Positions 44,381 to 53,570 of a stretch of DNA of 64,000 bases are shown here, in pieces; position 1 is the first letter of the stretch, and each line of letters begins with the position of its first letter. Both the position numbers and the translations under genes were made by a program. Source of the DNA: Rivularia sp034931125 (GTDB lineage: Bacteria > Cyanobacteriota > Cyanobacteriia > Cyanobacteriales > Nostocaceae); assembly GCF_034931125.1 (NCBI RefSeq), contig NZ_JAYGHM010000004.1, positions 62,001 to 126,000 of the forward strand, written 5' to 3'. Below the pieces are notes generated by a model. It searched no databases, was not told the DNA's origin, and saw only the letters and a program-made list of their open reading frames with translations.

Positions 44381-44512
44381 TTAAGATCTGGCAAAACCAT
44401 TCAAATAAAAATTTGTTAACTTGTAACTCATAAATTTTTCCCGAACCGCTTCGTAAATCATTGGTTCGAGATCAAATAGCCTATCCACCGCTCGAAGATT
44501 GTCCCTTAGCAT
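44381..44512 (-). CDS. Small 43-aa protein candidate
   Basis: The frame MLRDNLRAVDRLFDLEPMIY, EAVREKFMSYKLTNFYLNGF, ARS has strongly protein-like composition, a possible Shine-Dalgarno (gtcgag) about 7 bases upstream, and a downstream hairpin with T-rich tail. I do not recognise it. A 65-codon frame that overlaps its start upstream (44481-44678) may be leader sequence or chance. Conservation in other Nostocales would decide. Confidence 0.4.
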   Translation of the reverse strand: MLRDNLRAVDRLFDLEPMIYEAVREKFMSYKLTNFYLNGFARS

Positions 44513-45072
44513 CGCATTCTCGACCCCAACACCGTTCTAAAAGCTCAATCCTATGGACATAAGCAAAGGTATGAGGATTTAATATCAGTTTTTCACTAAA
44601 CAAGGGTTGATTGAGATAGTGCCAAAAAGGGAACTTTAGTTTATTTTTGTTTTTTTCTGGATACATAACAAGAGCCAATAATTTAAACCGTTGTCACAGT
44701 CGCAGGCATTTTTGTGAGATGCTAGGACTGTTTTAATAGTTAAACCTTACACAATCTGTATACAGTTGACCTGCGAACAATTGCGGAAACACGGGAAGCC
44801 TTAGTTCCCTACTTGCACGACCTACATTTATAGCAAAAATTCCATTATTTTGCTGATGCCACAATTTTTAATAATGTATATTGAGCTACATACTGCTAAC
44901 ATTTTGTAAAACTGCGAACGGTCAACACTTCATACAGCGTTTAGTATGGTGTTGTCCGGATGAATTGCTCAAATCTCATCAGCATAAAAAAAAACACCCG
45001 CAGCCTAGAAGGCTGGGGCTAATATTACAAAGCCTACCTGCGTAGGCTGTCATTAAGTGCATCTTTATACAG
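44513..45072. other. Intergenic region with hairpin before flv1 end
   Basis: About 560 bp. Near 44989-45050 there is a cluster of palindromes: gcagcctagaaggctg and agcctacctgcgtaggct, of the dispersed-hairpin type. They probably end the flv3-flv1 transcription unit. Nothing else identified. Confidence 0.5.
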
Positions 45073-46782
45073 TTAATAATGGTTCCCTGCTTTACGACGG
45101 TGAATAGCAGTTGCTGTATCTGGTTGCAGTAATTTTCCGTTATCAACTGTTGCATAGATTACCCAGTGGTCGCCGCATTCCATCCGCTTACTTGCAGAAC
45201 ATTCTAAATAAGCTGTAGCGTCGGTGAGGATGATACCACCGTTATCGGCTGATGCTGTAGGGAAGTTGGAGAAACGGTCTTCACCGGGAGCGAAAGATTT
45301 ACGGAAGTGCTTCACGTAATCTTGTTGATTACCTTCACCAATAACGTTGAGAACAAACTTGCTTCCTGGATACAGTAGGTTTTCTACTGCTCGATCTTTG
45401 GCGATCGCTAAACTAATTCCCGGTGGGTCAAAAGTTGCTTGAGATACCCAAGAACCGAGCATTCCGGTGGTAATTTCTCCTTGTTTTGCTGTGAGTACGC
45501 AAACCGAACCAACGATACGTCCCACGGCTTGTTCCATTGGAGTTGCAGCGGGTTGAGTTATACGTAGCTTGCGAGCTTTTCTCAAAGTTTGAGCAAAATC
45601 GGTTGCTGTTTCTTCGCATTCCTTGAGGGTTTTATCGGATGGTTTAAATCTAGCTTTAAAGGTGTCGAAGCCAAACTTAAATCCTGCATCCTTTAACTTA
45701 CCTTCAATTAAATCGAATGCTTCACCGCTCCAACCATAGGAACCAAATACACCAGCGAGTTTACTCGTGTCACCAACTGAAAGCACAATACCCAAAGCAG
45801 TATGAATCGGTGTGGGTGCATTTCCCCCGATGGTGGGTGAACCGATGATAAAACCATCTGACTTTTCAATCGCAGCGCGAACATCATCTGGATCGGCAAA
45901 TTCGCAGTTAATAGACTCAACAGCGACCCCACCTTTAGTTAAACCCAAACCGAATGCTTGAGCCAAAGTTGCAGTATTACCGTATGCTGAAGCGTAAAGT
46001 AAGGCAACGGTAACTTCGCGTTCAGTTTGAGAAACACTCCACTGTTGATAAGCTTTATTAAGTTCGATCAAGCCGTAGCGTACCAAAGGACCGTGAACGG
46101 TAGCATACATTCTCACCGGGATATCTGAAAGTTTTTCCAGAGCCGCTTTTACGTGAGATGCATGGGGAGCCATTAAGCAGTCAAAATAGTAGCGCTGGTC
46201 TTCTTTTAAAATGTCCCAGTCTTCATCAAAGACTTCTTCACCGCAGACATGAGCGCCAAATAATTTATTCGAGTAGAGAATTTGAGTTTGTTGGTCGTAA
46301 GTAGCAAGTCCACTCGGCCAGCGCGGACTCGGAATAGGAGTACCTTTTAAAACGTGTCCCTGACCTAAATCGAGGGTTTCTTTCCCCCGCATTTCCATAA
46401 TTTTTACCTGTTCACCACAAGCAGCACGCAAATTGGCAGCAGCAGGAACCGAGCAAACAAAAGTTAACGAAGGTGCGCGTTCTAAAAGTGCTTTGAGAGT
46501 TGCGACACGGTTGGGATTAAAATGTCCAACGATCACATAATCCAACTTTTGAAAATCCAAAACATTCTGTAATGCTTCGATATAAATTTGGGTAAAAGTT
46601 TCCGGAGGTGGATCAATAATTGCGGTTTTATCGCCTTCAATTAAATAGCAATTAGAAGTAGTCCCTTTAGCCAAGGCATATTCAATTTCAAATCGCAGCC
46701 GCGTCCAACTGCGAGACCTAATCAACGTCGTATCGGTCGCAATAGATGCAATTTGCACGTCGCGGGGATTGGAATTGCTCAT
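45073..46782 (-). CDS. flv1: Flavodiiron protein Flv1 (class C, non-canonical metal ligands)
   Basis: The 569-aa product has a metallo-beta-lactamase-like domain, a flavodoxin domain (VALLYASAYGNTATLAQAFG, GFIIGSPTIGGNAPTPI) and a C-terminal flavin reductase domain (AVGRIVGSVCVLTAKQG). In the diiron site the canonical H-x-E-x-D-H is VGHFNPNRVAT and the LYTCD position is LYSNK. Loss of ligands is known for cyanobacterial Flv1 and Flv2. With Flv3 it forms a heteromer that reduces O2 to water with NADPH without making reactive oxygen. It lies downstream of flv3 on the same strand, the order of the heterocyst-specific flv3B-flv1B pair in Anabaena. Confidence 0.88.
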   Translation of the reverse strand: MSNSNPRDVQIASIATDTTLIRSRSWTRLRFEIEYALAKGTTSNCYLIEGDKTAIIDPPPETFTQIYIEALQNVLDFQKLDYVIVGHFNPNRVATLKALLERAPSLTFVCSVPAAANLRAACGEQVKIMEMRGKETLDLGQGHVLKGTPIPSPRWPSGLATYDQQTQILYSNKLFGAHVCGEEVFDEDWDILKEDQRYYFDCLMAPHASHVKAALEKLSDIPVRMYATVHGPLVRYGLIELNKAYQQWSVSQTEREVTVALLYASAYGNTATLAQAFGLGLTKGGVAVESINCEFADPDDVRAAIEKSDGFIIGSPTIGGNAPTPIHTALGIVLSVGDTSKLAGVFGSYGWSGEAFDLIEGKLKDAGFKFGFDTFKARFKPSDKTLKECEETATDFAQTLRKARKLRITQPAATPMEQAVGRIVGSVCVLTAKQGEITTGMLGSWVSQATFDPPGISLAIAKDRAVENLLYPGSKFVLNVIGEGNQQDYVKHFRKSFAPGEDRFSNFPTASADNGGIILTDATAYLECSASKRMECGDHWVIYATVDNGKLLQPDTATAIHRRKAGNHY

Positions 46783-46857
46783 AAGAAGGATACAAAATTA
46801 AGGATTAAGAATCAAAAGAATAATCAAAAAAGGAATGTAGATGCCTTTATAAAATAG

Positions 46858-47067
46858 ATGGGTAATGGGTAATGGGTAATGGGTAATGGGTAATGGGTAA
46901 TGGGTAATAGGTAATGGGTAATGGGTAATAGGTAATGGGTAATGGGTAATAGGTGATGGGTAATAGGGGGATGATGAGAAGGAAGAAATCCCAATCCCCA
47001 ATCCCCAATCCCCAATTACCAATTACCAATTACCAATCCCCAATTACCAATTACCAATTACCAATTA
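46858..47067. repeat. Heptanucleotide STRR cluster between flv3 and flv1
   Basis: About 14 copies of atgggta/ataggta (46858-46965), then ccaatcc and ccaatta units (46989-47067) ending next to the flv3 stop. STRRs of this kind are typical of heterocystous cyanobacteria. The two halves are partly complementary (taatgggta versus taccaatta) and could pair in RNA. Confidence 0.9.
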
Positions 47068-48783
47068 ATAATAGGTTCCAACCTTACGGTGACGAACTGC
47101 TGTCATTCCATCGGGGTCGGAAATGCGACCGTCGGAAACAGTACAGTACAATAGCCAGTGGTCGCTGCATTCCATGCTGGTCTTGACTTCGCATTCCATG
47201 TATGCTAGGGCATCAGCAAGAATTGGACTACCATTTTTGGCTGTGTGAGTTTTCACTCCTTCAAATCGGTCAACACCGGGAAGTAAGCGCTTGAGGAAAT
47301 GCTTTTTCAATTCTTGATAGTTTCCTTCTTCAAGAACGTTTAGCACAAAATGATCGCCTATTTGCAATGAAGACTCAATTCCTCGGGTTTTACCAACAGC
47401 TACGGTAAATCCTAAAGGTTGTAAGCTTGCTTGAGCAATCCAGGAAGCAACCATTGCACCTCTTACATCACCTTTTTTAGTGGTAACGACGTAAAGTCCG
47501 TTGCTAATGCGACCTAGTGCTTTTTCCAAATCGGCATCGATGGATTTAAGATGCTTGATATTGCGTTCGCGTACAAGCAACTGTCCCATTTCGCTACCAG
47601 CTTCGTCAGCAATTCTAAATGTCTCGTTGCTGGGAACTTCTTTGATGCGGATTGCTGGGAAACCTTCTCTTACACCATGTTCGAGGAATTTTCTCCGCAA
47701 GGTGTCGATGGGTTCGTCATCTCCACCGTAAGACTCATACAGTCCGATGACTTGCTTATTTTTAACTACTGCTAACAAAGAACTGATCGCAGCTTGAGCC
47801 GCAACGTTAGCAGAAGGAGGCATACCGATGATGATACCTGCTGCTCTACCTGCCAATTCTTGGATTTCCTGGAGGTCGATGTTAGTTAAATCCAACATCT
47901 CCACACCAACGCCGGTTTTTTGGATACCGTGACCGATTGATTGCGCTAGGCGATCGCTATATCCATATTCGGAAACGTAGAACAAACCAATGATTGTTTC
48001 TGTTTTGGCTTGTTTTTGGCTCCAACTCTGGTAACACTCGGTAAGAGTATCCAGATTGTGATAAAGCAATGGGCCGTGACCGTTAGCAATAATTTTGATT
48101 TTGCCTAAGTCACCCATTCTCTTCATTGCATTCAACAAAGAGCGAGCATTTGGTCCCATCAAGCAATCGTAGTAAAACTTGAAGTCGGGTTCTAGTGCCT
48201 CTAAGTTGACATCAAAGGTATCGTCACTGCAATAGTGCATACCAAAAGCGTCACAAGTAAACAGGGTTTGGGTTTTCTTGTCGAAACTGAAAATGGTGTC
48301 GGGCCAGTGCAAATTGGGCGCACTGACAAATTCAATTTCGTGTCCGTTACCTAAATCTACAGTGTCACCAGTCTTGACAATTCTCTTAGAAAACGGGTCG
48401 TGTACCAAGTTCTCTAGAAACTGTAATGCTACTTTCGACGCTAATACAGTCGCTCTAGGAGCAATTTGTAAAACATCTTCCACTAAACCGCTGTGATCGG
48501 GTTCTGTGTGGCTAACAATTACATAATCAATCGCTTTGGGATTAACCAGGCTTTTGAGAGTTTCTAAATATTGTTCGCGGAACTTGGAGTGAGACGTATC
48601 AACTAAAACTGTACGCTCACCTTGAATTAGATAAGAATTGTAAGTTGTACCGTTTTGCAATCCAAACTCAATATCAAAGCGATCGCGATCCCAGTCGAGA
48701 CAGCGAATCGCGGTTGTATTAGGAGCGATTTCAACAGTTTGTATAGTAAGGCGTTTTTGGGGGTTCTCTTTGACCGCTACCAT
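47065..48783 (-). CDS. flv3: Flavodiiron protein Flv3 (class C, canonical ligands)
   Basis: The 572-aa product keeps the diiron ligands: VIVSHTEPDHSGLVEDVL (H-x-E-x-D-H), NLHWPDTIFSF, LFTCDAFGMHYCSD and ANGHGPLLYHN. Flavodoxin (GLFYVSEYGYSDRLAQSIGH) and flavin reductase (GRISNGLYVVTTKKGDVRGA) domains follow. It is the catalytic-type partner of Flv1 in oxygen photoreduction. The start MVAVKENPQKRLTIQTVEIA is as in Flv3 homologues. Adjacent flv3-flv1 genes without an intervening reading frame suggest the Flv1/3 pair, not Flv2/4, which is usually separated by a third gene. Confidence 0.92.
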   Translation of the reverse strand: MVAVKENPQKRLTIQTVEIAPNTTAIRCLDWDRDRFDIEFGLQNGTTYNSYLIQGERTVLVDTSHSKFREQYLETLKSLVNPKAIDYVIVSHTEPDHSGLVEDVLQIAPRATVLASKVALQFLENLVHDPFSKRIVKTGDTVDLGNGHEIEFVSAPNLHWPDTIFSFDKKTQTLFTCDAFGMHYCSDDTFDVNLEALEPDFKFYYDCLMGPNARSLLNAMKRMGDLGKIKIIANGHGPLLYHNLDTLTECYQSWSQKQAKTETIIGLFYVSEYGYSDRLAQSIGHGIQKTGVGVEMLDLTNIDLQEIQELAGRAAGIIIGMPPSANVAAQAAISSLLAVVKNKQVIGLYESYGGDDEPIDTLRRKFLEHGVREGFPAIRIKEVPSNETFRIADEAGSEMGQLLVRERNIKHLKSIDADLEKALGRISNGLYVVTTKKGDVRGAMVASWIAQASLQPLGFTVAVGKTRGIESSLQIGDHFVLNVLEEGNYQELKKHFLKRLLPGVDRFEGVKTHTAKNGSPILADALAYMECEVKTSMECSDHWLLYCTVSDGRISDPDGMTAVRHRKVGTYY

Positions 48784-49060
48784 TAGTCGTCTCCGAGGAC
48801 AATTTTATAGTTCACTTATAGTCTTTATTTTTCTCATAAATACTTTTGTAAAGTTGTCTAATACTTTATATTATCGAAATAAAAAATTGTAGCAGATGTT
48901 GCTGTTTCCAGGCGTTGTAAATTACCTAAAAACATCTCAATAGGACTTTTTTTTCCAAAACGGATTATATCAAAAAATCTGAATTTTAAAAGTTGAAAAA
49001 CATGGAAAATCATTAATTTGATTAGTTTTCTAAAAATGTTTGTTTAAACATCAACGGAAT

Positions 49061-49384
49061 CTAGTACTCCANNNNNNNNNNNNNNNNNNNNNNNNNNNNN
49101 NNNNNNNNNNNNNNNNNNNNNNNNNNNNNNNNNNNNNNNNNNNNNNNNNNNNNNNNNNNNNNNNNNNNNNNNNNNNNNNNNNNNNNNNNNNNNNNNNNNN
49201 NNNNNNNNNNNNNNNNNNNNNNNNNNNNNNNNNNNNNNNNNNNNNNNNNNNNNNNNNNNNNNNTGTCACATTAAGAAAGCGGGGTCATGTATTCGTAGTG
49301 GGAGCGTCTCGCTCCCTGGTGGTAACGAGCGACCAAGATGGTCGCACTACGTTAGCCCCTCATAACTTATGTGACGAAGTACTA
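49061..49384. mobile_element. MITE-like element with ctagtactcca termini, interrupted by gap
   Basis: The left end ctagtactcca (49061) faces the right end cataacttatgtgacgaagt actag (49384). Between them are cattaagaaagcggggtcat and cccctcataacttatg, the same internal ends as in the cluster at 56297-56702. No coding capacity. Confidence 0.65.
49072..49263. other. Assembly gap (192 N)
   Basis: N run inside the MITE-like element; likely collapsed repeat sequence. Confidence 0.95.
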
Positions 49385-49710
49385 GCTTGATTTTTCGCTG
49401 GTAAGAACAAAATTAAATTTTATTTATTATCTTCATCAGTAATTTTATTCACAACTTTATTGGCATTCTACTTCTAAGTAACAATACTGAAGACAGTTGC
49501 TTGATAAAGGTTTAAAAAAGACAATAAATCGACCGAGCTATTCGTTAGCTTCAATTGGTTTATTCAAGCCCGTTAGATAACGTAAGCTTTTTGCAGCATT
49601 ATCAAAGCATAGTAAAAAAATCTTTCCAATAGGACGATTAATTTATCGGAAATCCTATACAAGATAACTTGTATTTTGAGTGTAAACAGTTAAATATTTT
49701 GATCTGAGTA

Positions 49711-50862
49711 ATGCATACAAAAAACATACGTAATAATACTGTTAGTTCATTCTTCTATTTGTGCTTAGGAACAAATATTACAGCCTTCTTATTTGCTTCT
49801 ATTAGCTTCTGGGTAAAACCTGCATTAGGTACAATAAATCAAGACAATTATTTATCTGAAATTAGCTTAAATACTTATAATTCAAAACACACGGCATCAG
49901 CATCAAACTTAAGCATTAATCCCAATTTAAAAATATCCCTCAAACAGACAGAAGCTGAAAAAGCACAATTAAAACCCGTTGCTTTATCTTCCGAATTGTT
50001 GATCGGACATAAAGTAAACGAAGGTAAAATCGCAGAGCCAGTGTCTTGTTGCGATATTGATAAAAGCCAAAAAATTGCTCAAACAGATTCTTCTGAAGTA
50101 ATCGGAGATACTTTGGGAGAAGCGAATAAATTGCGTCAAGAGCTTTTAATTGACCCAATTACCGTAAATGTAGCTACTTTTAACGGCGCACCTGGTTCTA
50201 CAGCCGGTACACCTTCTGCTTACGGTGCGAGTTGGGGACAAGCTTATGTGGGTGGTGGGTTGTTCTTCCCTTTAGACAAAGGACGTACTGACGGTTCCTT
50301 ATCAGTGGGATTTGGTTTGGGAGACGCAGTTAAAAGCGTTGGTGTAGAAGTGAATGCGAATATTACCAGCGTCGGTGGTGGTAACAGTAACTTTGATTTT
50401 GGAGATAGCGGTTCTTTAGGGTTTAAAGTACATAAATATCTTGGTGACGGTGCAGCTGTTGCTGTTGGTTTCTCAAATCCCGTAACTTGGGGAGATAGCA
50501 ACAACGCAAAAGACACCATTTATGGAGTCGCGACCAAATCATTTAATTTACAACCCAATAACCCAGACAACAAAATGCCTCTAACCATTTCTTTGGGAGT
50601 TGGTAGCGGTAGTTTTCGTTCCAAAGGTGCGATCGTATCTGGTGAAAATCCTGCCAATATCTTCGGTAGTATCGGTATCAGAACCGCTCCCCAAGTGGCT
50701 TGGGTAAGTAGCTGGACTGGAAATCGGTTAAATATAGGTGGTTCTTTTGCTCCCTTTAAACAAACTCCCATAGTTATTAACGCTATATTTACCGACGTTA
50801 CCAATAACTTTGATGACGGTCTTGGTATTAGTTTAAGTGCGGGTTATGCGATTAGGTTTTAA
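49711..50862 (+). CDS. Putative outer-membrane beta-barrel protein
   Basis: The 383-aa product has a hydrophobic leader (residues 13-38, FFYLCLGTNITAFLFASISF WVKPALG), a polar linker to about residue 150 with CC, and then a region of alternating hydrophobic/polar strands rich in G, N, D and S. Examples are GASWGQAYVGGGLFF, DGSLSVGFGLGDAVKSVGV and AAVAVGFSNPVTWG. It ends GISLSAGYAIRF with a C-terminal Phe, the usual outer-membrane barrel signal. No known family recognised; transport or adhesion are guesses. The next gene starts 17 bp later, so the two form an operon. Confidence 0.6.
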   Translation: MHTKNIRNNTVSSFFYLCLGTNITAFLFASISFWVKPALGTINQDNYLSEISLNTYNSKHTASASNLSINPNLKISLKQTEAEKAQLKPVALSSELLIGHKVNEGKIAEPVSCCDIDKSQKIAQTDSSEVIGDTLGEANKLRQELLIDPITVNVATFNGAPGSTAGTPSAYGASWGQAYVGGGLFFPLDKGRTDGSLSVGFGLGDAVKSVGVEVNANITSVGGGNSNFDFGDSGSLGFKVHKYLGDGAAVAVGFSNPVTWGDSNNAKDTIYGVATKSFNLQPNNPDNKMPLTISLGVGSGSFRSKGAIVSGENPANIFGSIGIRTAPQVAWVSSWTGNRLNIGGSFAPFKQTPIVINAIFTDVTNNFDDGLGISLSAGYAIRF

Positions 50863-50879
50863 AGGTATAAATACAAATC

Positions 50880-51707
50880 ATGAAAAAACAAAAATTATTC
50901 AACTTAAGTTTGACGTTAATAATGATCGCTGCTTCTATTAACGCTATGGCAATAAAAGCTAATGCTGGTGAGGCAAATGCTCAGGGAAGTACCGATGATT
51001 CATCTGGTTATTCTGGTGGAAGTTTCAGTCCCCAGAATCAGACAACAAATCCACAAATAGCACCTGATATTAGCAATTTTGTTGAACTTAAAAGCGGTCA
51101 AATAACTGTACCACCAACAGTTCAAGCAAGAGTGAATCAAGTTGCTAGTACAGTACTTAACCAAGTTGCTATTGAGGCTATTAATAGTAATGATGGTGGA
51201 AATATTAGCTCTTCTGATGGTGATGGAGATAAAACTGTTGGTAATGCTAATGATGGTGAAAATAATACCACAAGCCGCACTGAAGTTTCTCCAACTAGTG
51301 TTATTTTTGCTATTCTCGTAAGAGGAACAAATGCAAGTGATGTAATCTCTCAAGTAAAAAATGCTCTTATAGAAGCCGGAGTTAGCGAGACATCAGTTGA
51401 AGCACTTATTAATTCTATGCTAGGTATGATTAATTCTCCTTCAGCAGCATTCTCAGGTATTCCTGTAGCTAAACAATTACAACCAGCCCAACTAGTAGCT
51501 AGCAATAAAAGTTTAGCAGCAGGTTATTTACTAGCGCAAAATAGTCAACTTAATGTAGATATTAATAAACTAAACTCTGCTATCAATGCTTACAATAATA
51601 TTATTATAAAAAGCGATACCAAAACTCTCAAAAAACTCGCTGCAAATCCAGAGTTTATGGCAGTTCGGAATATTCTTAATCAATTTAGAACTGCTTTGAA
51701 TCAGTGA
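50880..51707 (+). CDS. Secreted hypothetical protein
   Basis: The 275-aa product has a signal peptide (MKKQKLFNLSLTLIMIAASI NAMAIKANAG) cleaved probably after ANA. A Ser/Gly/Asn-rich linker with NDGENN-type sequence and a helical C-terminal half follow (VISQVKNALIEAGVSETSVE). The family is unknown. It follows the putative barrel protein by 17 bp with no terminator between. A co-secreted or barrel-associated role is inference from context only. Confidence 0.55.
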   Translation: MKKQKLFNLSLTLIMIAASINAMAIKANAGEANAQGSTDDSSGYSGGSFSPQNQTTNPQIAPDISNFVELKSGQITVPPTVQARVNQVASTVLNQVAIEAINSNDGGNISSSDGDGDKTVGNANDGENNTTSRTEVSPTSVIFAILVRGTNASDVISQVKNALIEAGVSETSVEALINSMLGMINSPSAAFSGIPVAKQLQPAQLVASNKSLAAGYLLAQNSQLNVDINKLNSAINAYNNIIIKSDTKTLKKLAANPEFMAVRNILNQFRTALNQ

Positions 51708-51728
51708 ACAGTGAACAGTCATCAGTAC

Positions 51729-51809
51729 AGGACTTACGCAAACACCAGGAACGTAGTGTAGGGAACTTTCGCAAAGATTCTGCGATTACGTTAGTGTAGC
51801 GTAAGTCCT
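51729..51809. mobile_element. MITE-like element, copy 2
   Basis: aggacttacgcaa at 51729 and gcgtaagtcct ending at 51809 form terminal inverted repeats around an 81-bp element; same family as 1868-1993. Confidence 0.7.
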
Positions 51810-51929
51810 ACAGTTATCAGTGAAAGGAAAAAGGCGTAGCGTGACGGACTTAAAAGAAAGTCGATAAATTTCATAACCAATCGTTAATAATTGTTCACTG
51901 CTCACTGTTCACTGCTCACTGATAACCGT

Positions 51930-53378
51930 TTACCCCAAACTTTCAACTTTCTCTTTCTGATTTTTATACATTTCCTTAAATACTCTTTGCTGCTGTTTAT
52001 GCTCGACAATTGGTTCGGGATAACCGACAGCTTGACGTTCTAAAGGTGTAATTTTTCCTGTTACTAAATATTCGGCATCCATTGAACTCAATTCTGGTAC
52101 CCATTGCCGAATATATTCGCCTTCTGGATCAAATTTTTGCGCTTGAGATGCAGGATTAAAAATTCGTACTGGTTTGGGGTCCATTCCACTAGAAGCGCTC
52201 CATTGCCAACCGCCATTATTAGCAGATAAATCGCCATCGATTAATCTTTGCATAAAATATTTTTCGCCTAATTGAGGATTAATTAATAAGTCTTTGGTCA
52301 AGAAACTAGCAACAATCATTCGACAGCGATTGTGCATCCAGCCAAGTTCATTTAATTGTCGCATCGCAGCATCAACTATGGGATATCCAGTTTTTCCTTC
52401 ACACCAAGCTTGAAAATATGATTCGTTGGTTTCCCAAGGAAAGTTTTTGAAAGCATCGCGATAAGCACCTGACGCTAATTCCGGGAAGTGATACATTGCG
52501 TGCTGATAAAATTCTCGCCAAGCTATTTCTTTTTGCCAAGTACGGATATTAGTTGCTAATTCATCGCTACGGCTGTTTTCTAATGCGTCTTCGGTAGCTT
52601 TCCACACAGTACGAATACCGATCGCACCAAATTTTAAAGCCGCACTTAATCTTGAGGTACCATCAATTGCCGGAAAGTTTCTTTGATGTTGATATTCATT
52701 AATCGCGCTGTAACAAAATTCTTCTAACCTTTCTTGCGCTGCTTCTTCTCCTGGTTCGATAACTAATTCTCCATCCCAGTTAAATCCTAAATCTTTCGCA
52801 GTCGGTAATTCAAGTACTCCCGCTTTGGTTGCGGTTTGTTGTTCTTCTGCTGTCAATCCCTCGAATCGATCGACAATTTCCACCGGAGAATCTTTCGGCT
52901 TACTAATCCAATTCTTCCAAAACGGAGTATAAACTGTGTAGGGGTTATCGGAACCAGTCCGAATCAAGTCTGGTGAATTTAAGATTTGATCCCAATTTTT
53001 CTCTAAATACTCAATACCTTGCTCTTGAAGCGCATTGATCGCATCTGCATCTCGCTGCTGAGAGTAAGGTTCCACATCCCAATTCCAAAATACCCCTTTA
53101 GCGTTTAAAGCTTTTGCTAACTTAGGAATCGCTTTGACTGGATGATCTTGAAGAATTAATAACTGACTACCCATTTGAGCATATTTTTCTTGGAGTTTCT
53201 GCAAACAGCCAATCATATAAGTCACCCTGACTGCTGCAACATCATCCCCCTGGAGAATATTTGGGTCGAGACAAAAAACACCCACCACCTTACGAGTTTT
53301 TTCCAATGCTGCGGCAATTCCGGTATTATCAGCAATGCGTAAATCGCGACGATGCCAAAACAAAATTAAATCGGACAT
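51930..53378 (-). CDS. phrA: Deoxyribodipyrimidine photolyase (class I CPD)
   Basis: The 482-aa product begins MSDLILFWHRRDLRIADNTG with the N-terminal antenna-binding domain. The FAD-binding C-terminal half has TSRLSAALKFGAIGIRTVW, EIAWREFYQHAMYHFPELAS, WCEGKTGYPIVDAAMRQLNE LGWMHNRCRM and GDLSANNGGWQWSASSGMDP. It repairs UV-induced cyclobutane dimers with blue light; the antenna in cyanobacteria is usually 8-HDF. The length is typical and it is monocistronic. It lies close to a STRR-like cactcactgttcactgctca tract at its 3' side. Confidence 0.95.
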   Translation of the reverse strand: MSDLILFWHRRDLRIADNTGIAAALEKTRKVVGVFCLDPNILQGDDVAAVRVTYMIGCLQKLQEKYAQMGSQLLILQDHPVKAIPKLAKALNAKGVFWNWDVEPYSQQRDADAINALQEQGIEYLEKNWDQILNSPDLIRTGSDNPYTVYTPFWKNWISKPKDSPVEIVDRFEGLTAEEQQTATKAGVLELPTAKDLGFNWDGELVIEPGEEAAQERLEEFCYSAINEYQHQRNFPAIDGTSRLSAALKFGAIGIRTVWKATEDALENSRSDELATNIRTWQKEIAWREFYQHAMYHFPELASGAYRDAFKNFPWETNESYFQAWCEGKTGYPIVDAAMRQLNELGWMHNRCRMIVASFLTKDLLINPQLGEKYFMQRLIDGDLSANNGGWQWSASSGMDPKPVRIFNPASQAQKFDPEGEYIRQWVPELSSMDAEYLVTGKITPLERQAVGYPEPIVEHKQQQRVFKEMYKNQKEKVESLG

Positions 53379-53570
53379 ATATCTCGTTTTAATAGTTCTA
53401 TTGTACTAAAATCTAATTGTACACAATACCACCTTTTGTGACTTATTGAAACAGGAATGTAGGGGTTTCATTTGGATTAAATCGTGTATTGAATTGAACC
53501 GGAAACGGGACTATTTTATGGTTGATTTTAAAAATTGATCCGGGGATGAAAAAAAATCCCCATATGAACA

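Larger units (their letters stand above)
48784..49710. other. Intergenic region with gapped MITE
   Basis: About 930 bp including an N run. It contains the flv3 upstream region (AT-rich, 48784-49060), a MITE-like element spanning the gap (49061-49384) and the upstream region of the next gene. A plus frame of 116 codons crossing the gap is an artefact of the N run. Confidence 0.6.

Noticed and set aside
44461..44480. ggttcga motif suggesting a tRNA T-loop
   Set aside because: No acceptor or anticodon stems could be formed around it; no tRNA found in the window.
49040..49390. Plus and minus frames across the second N run
   Set aside because: Artefacts of the gap inside a MITE-like repeat.
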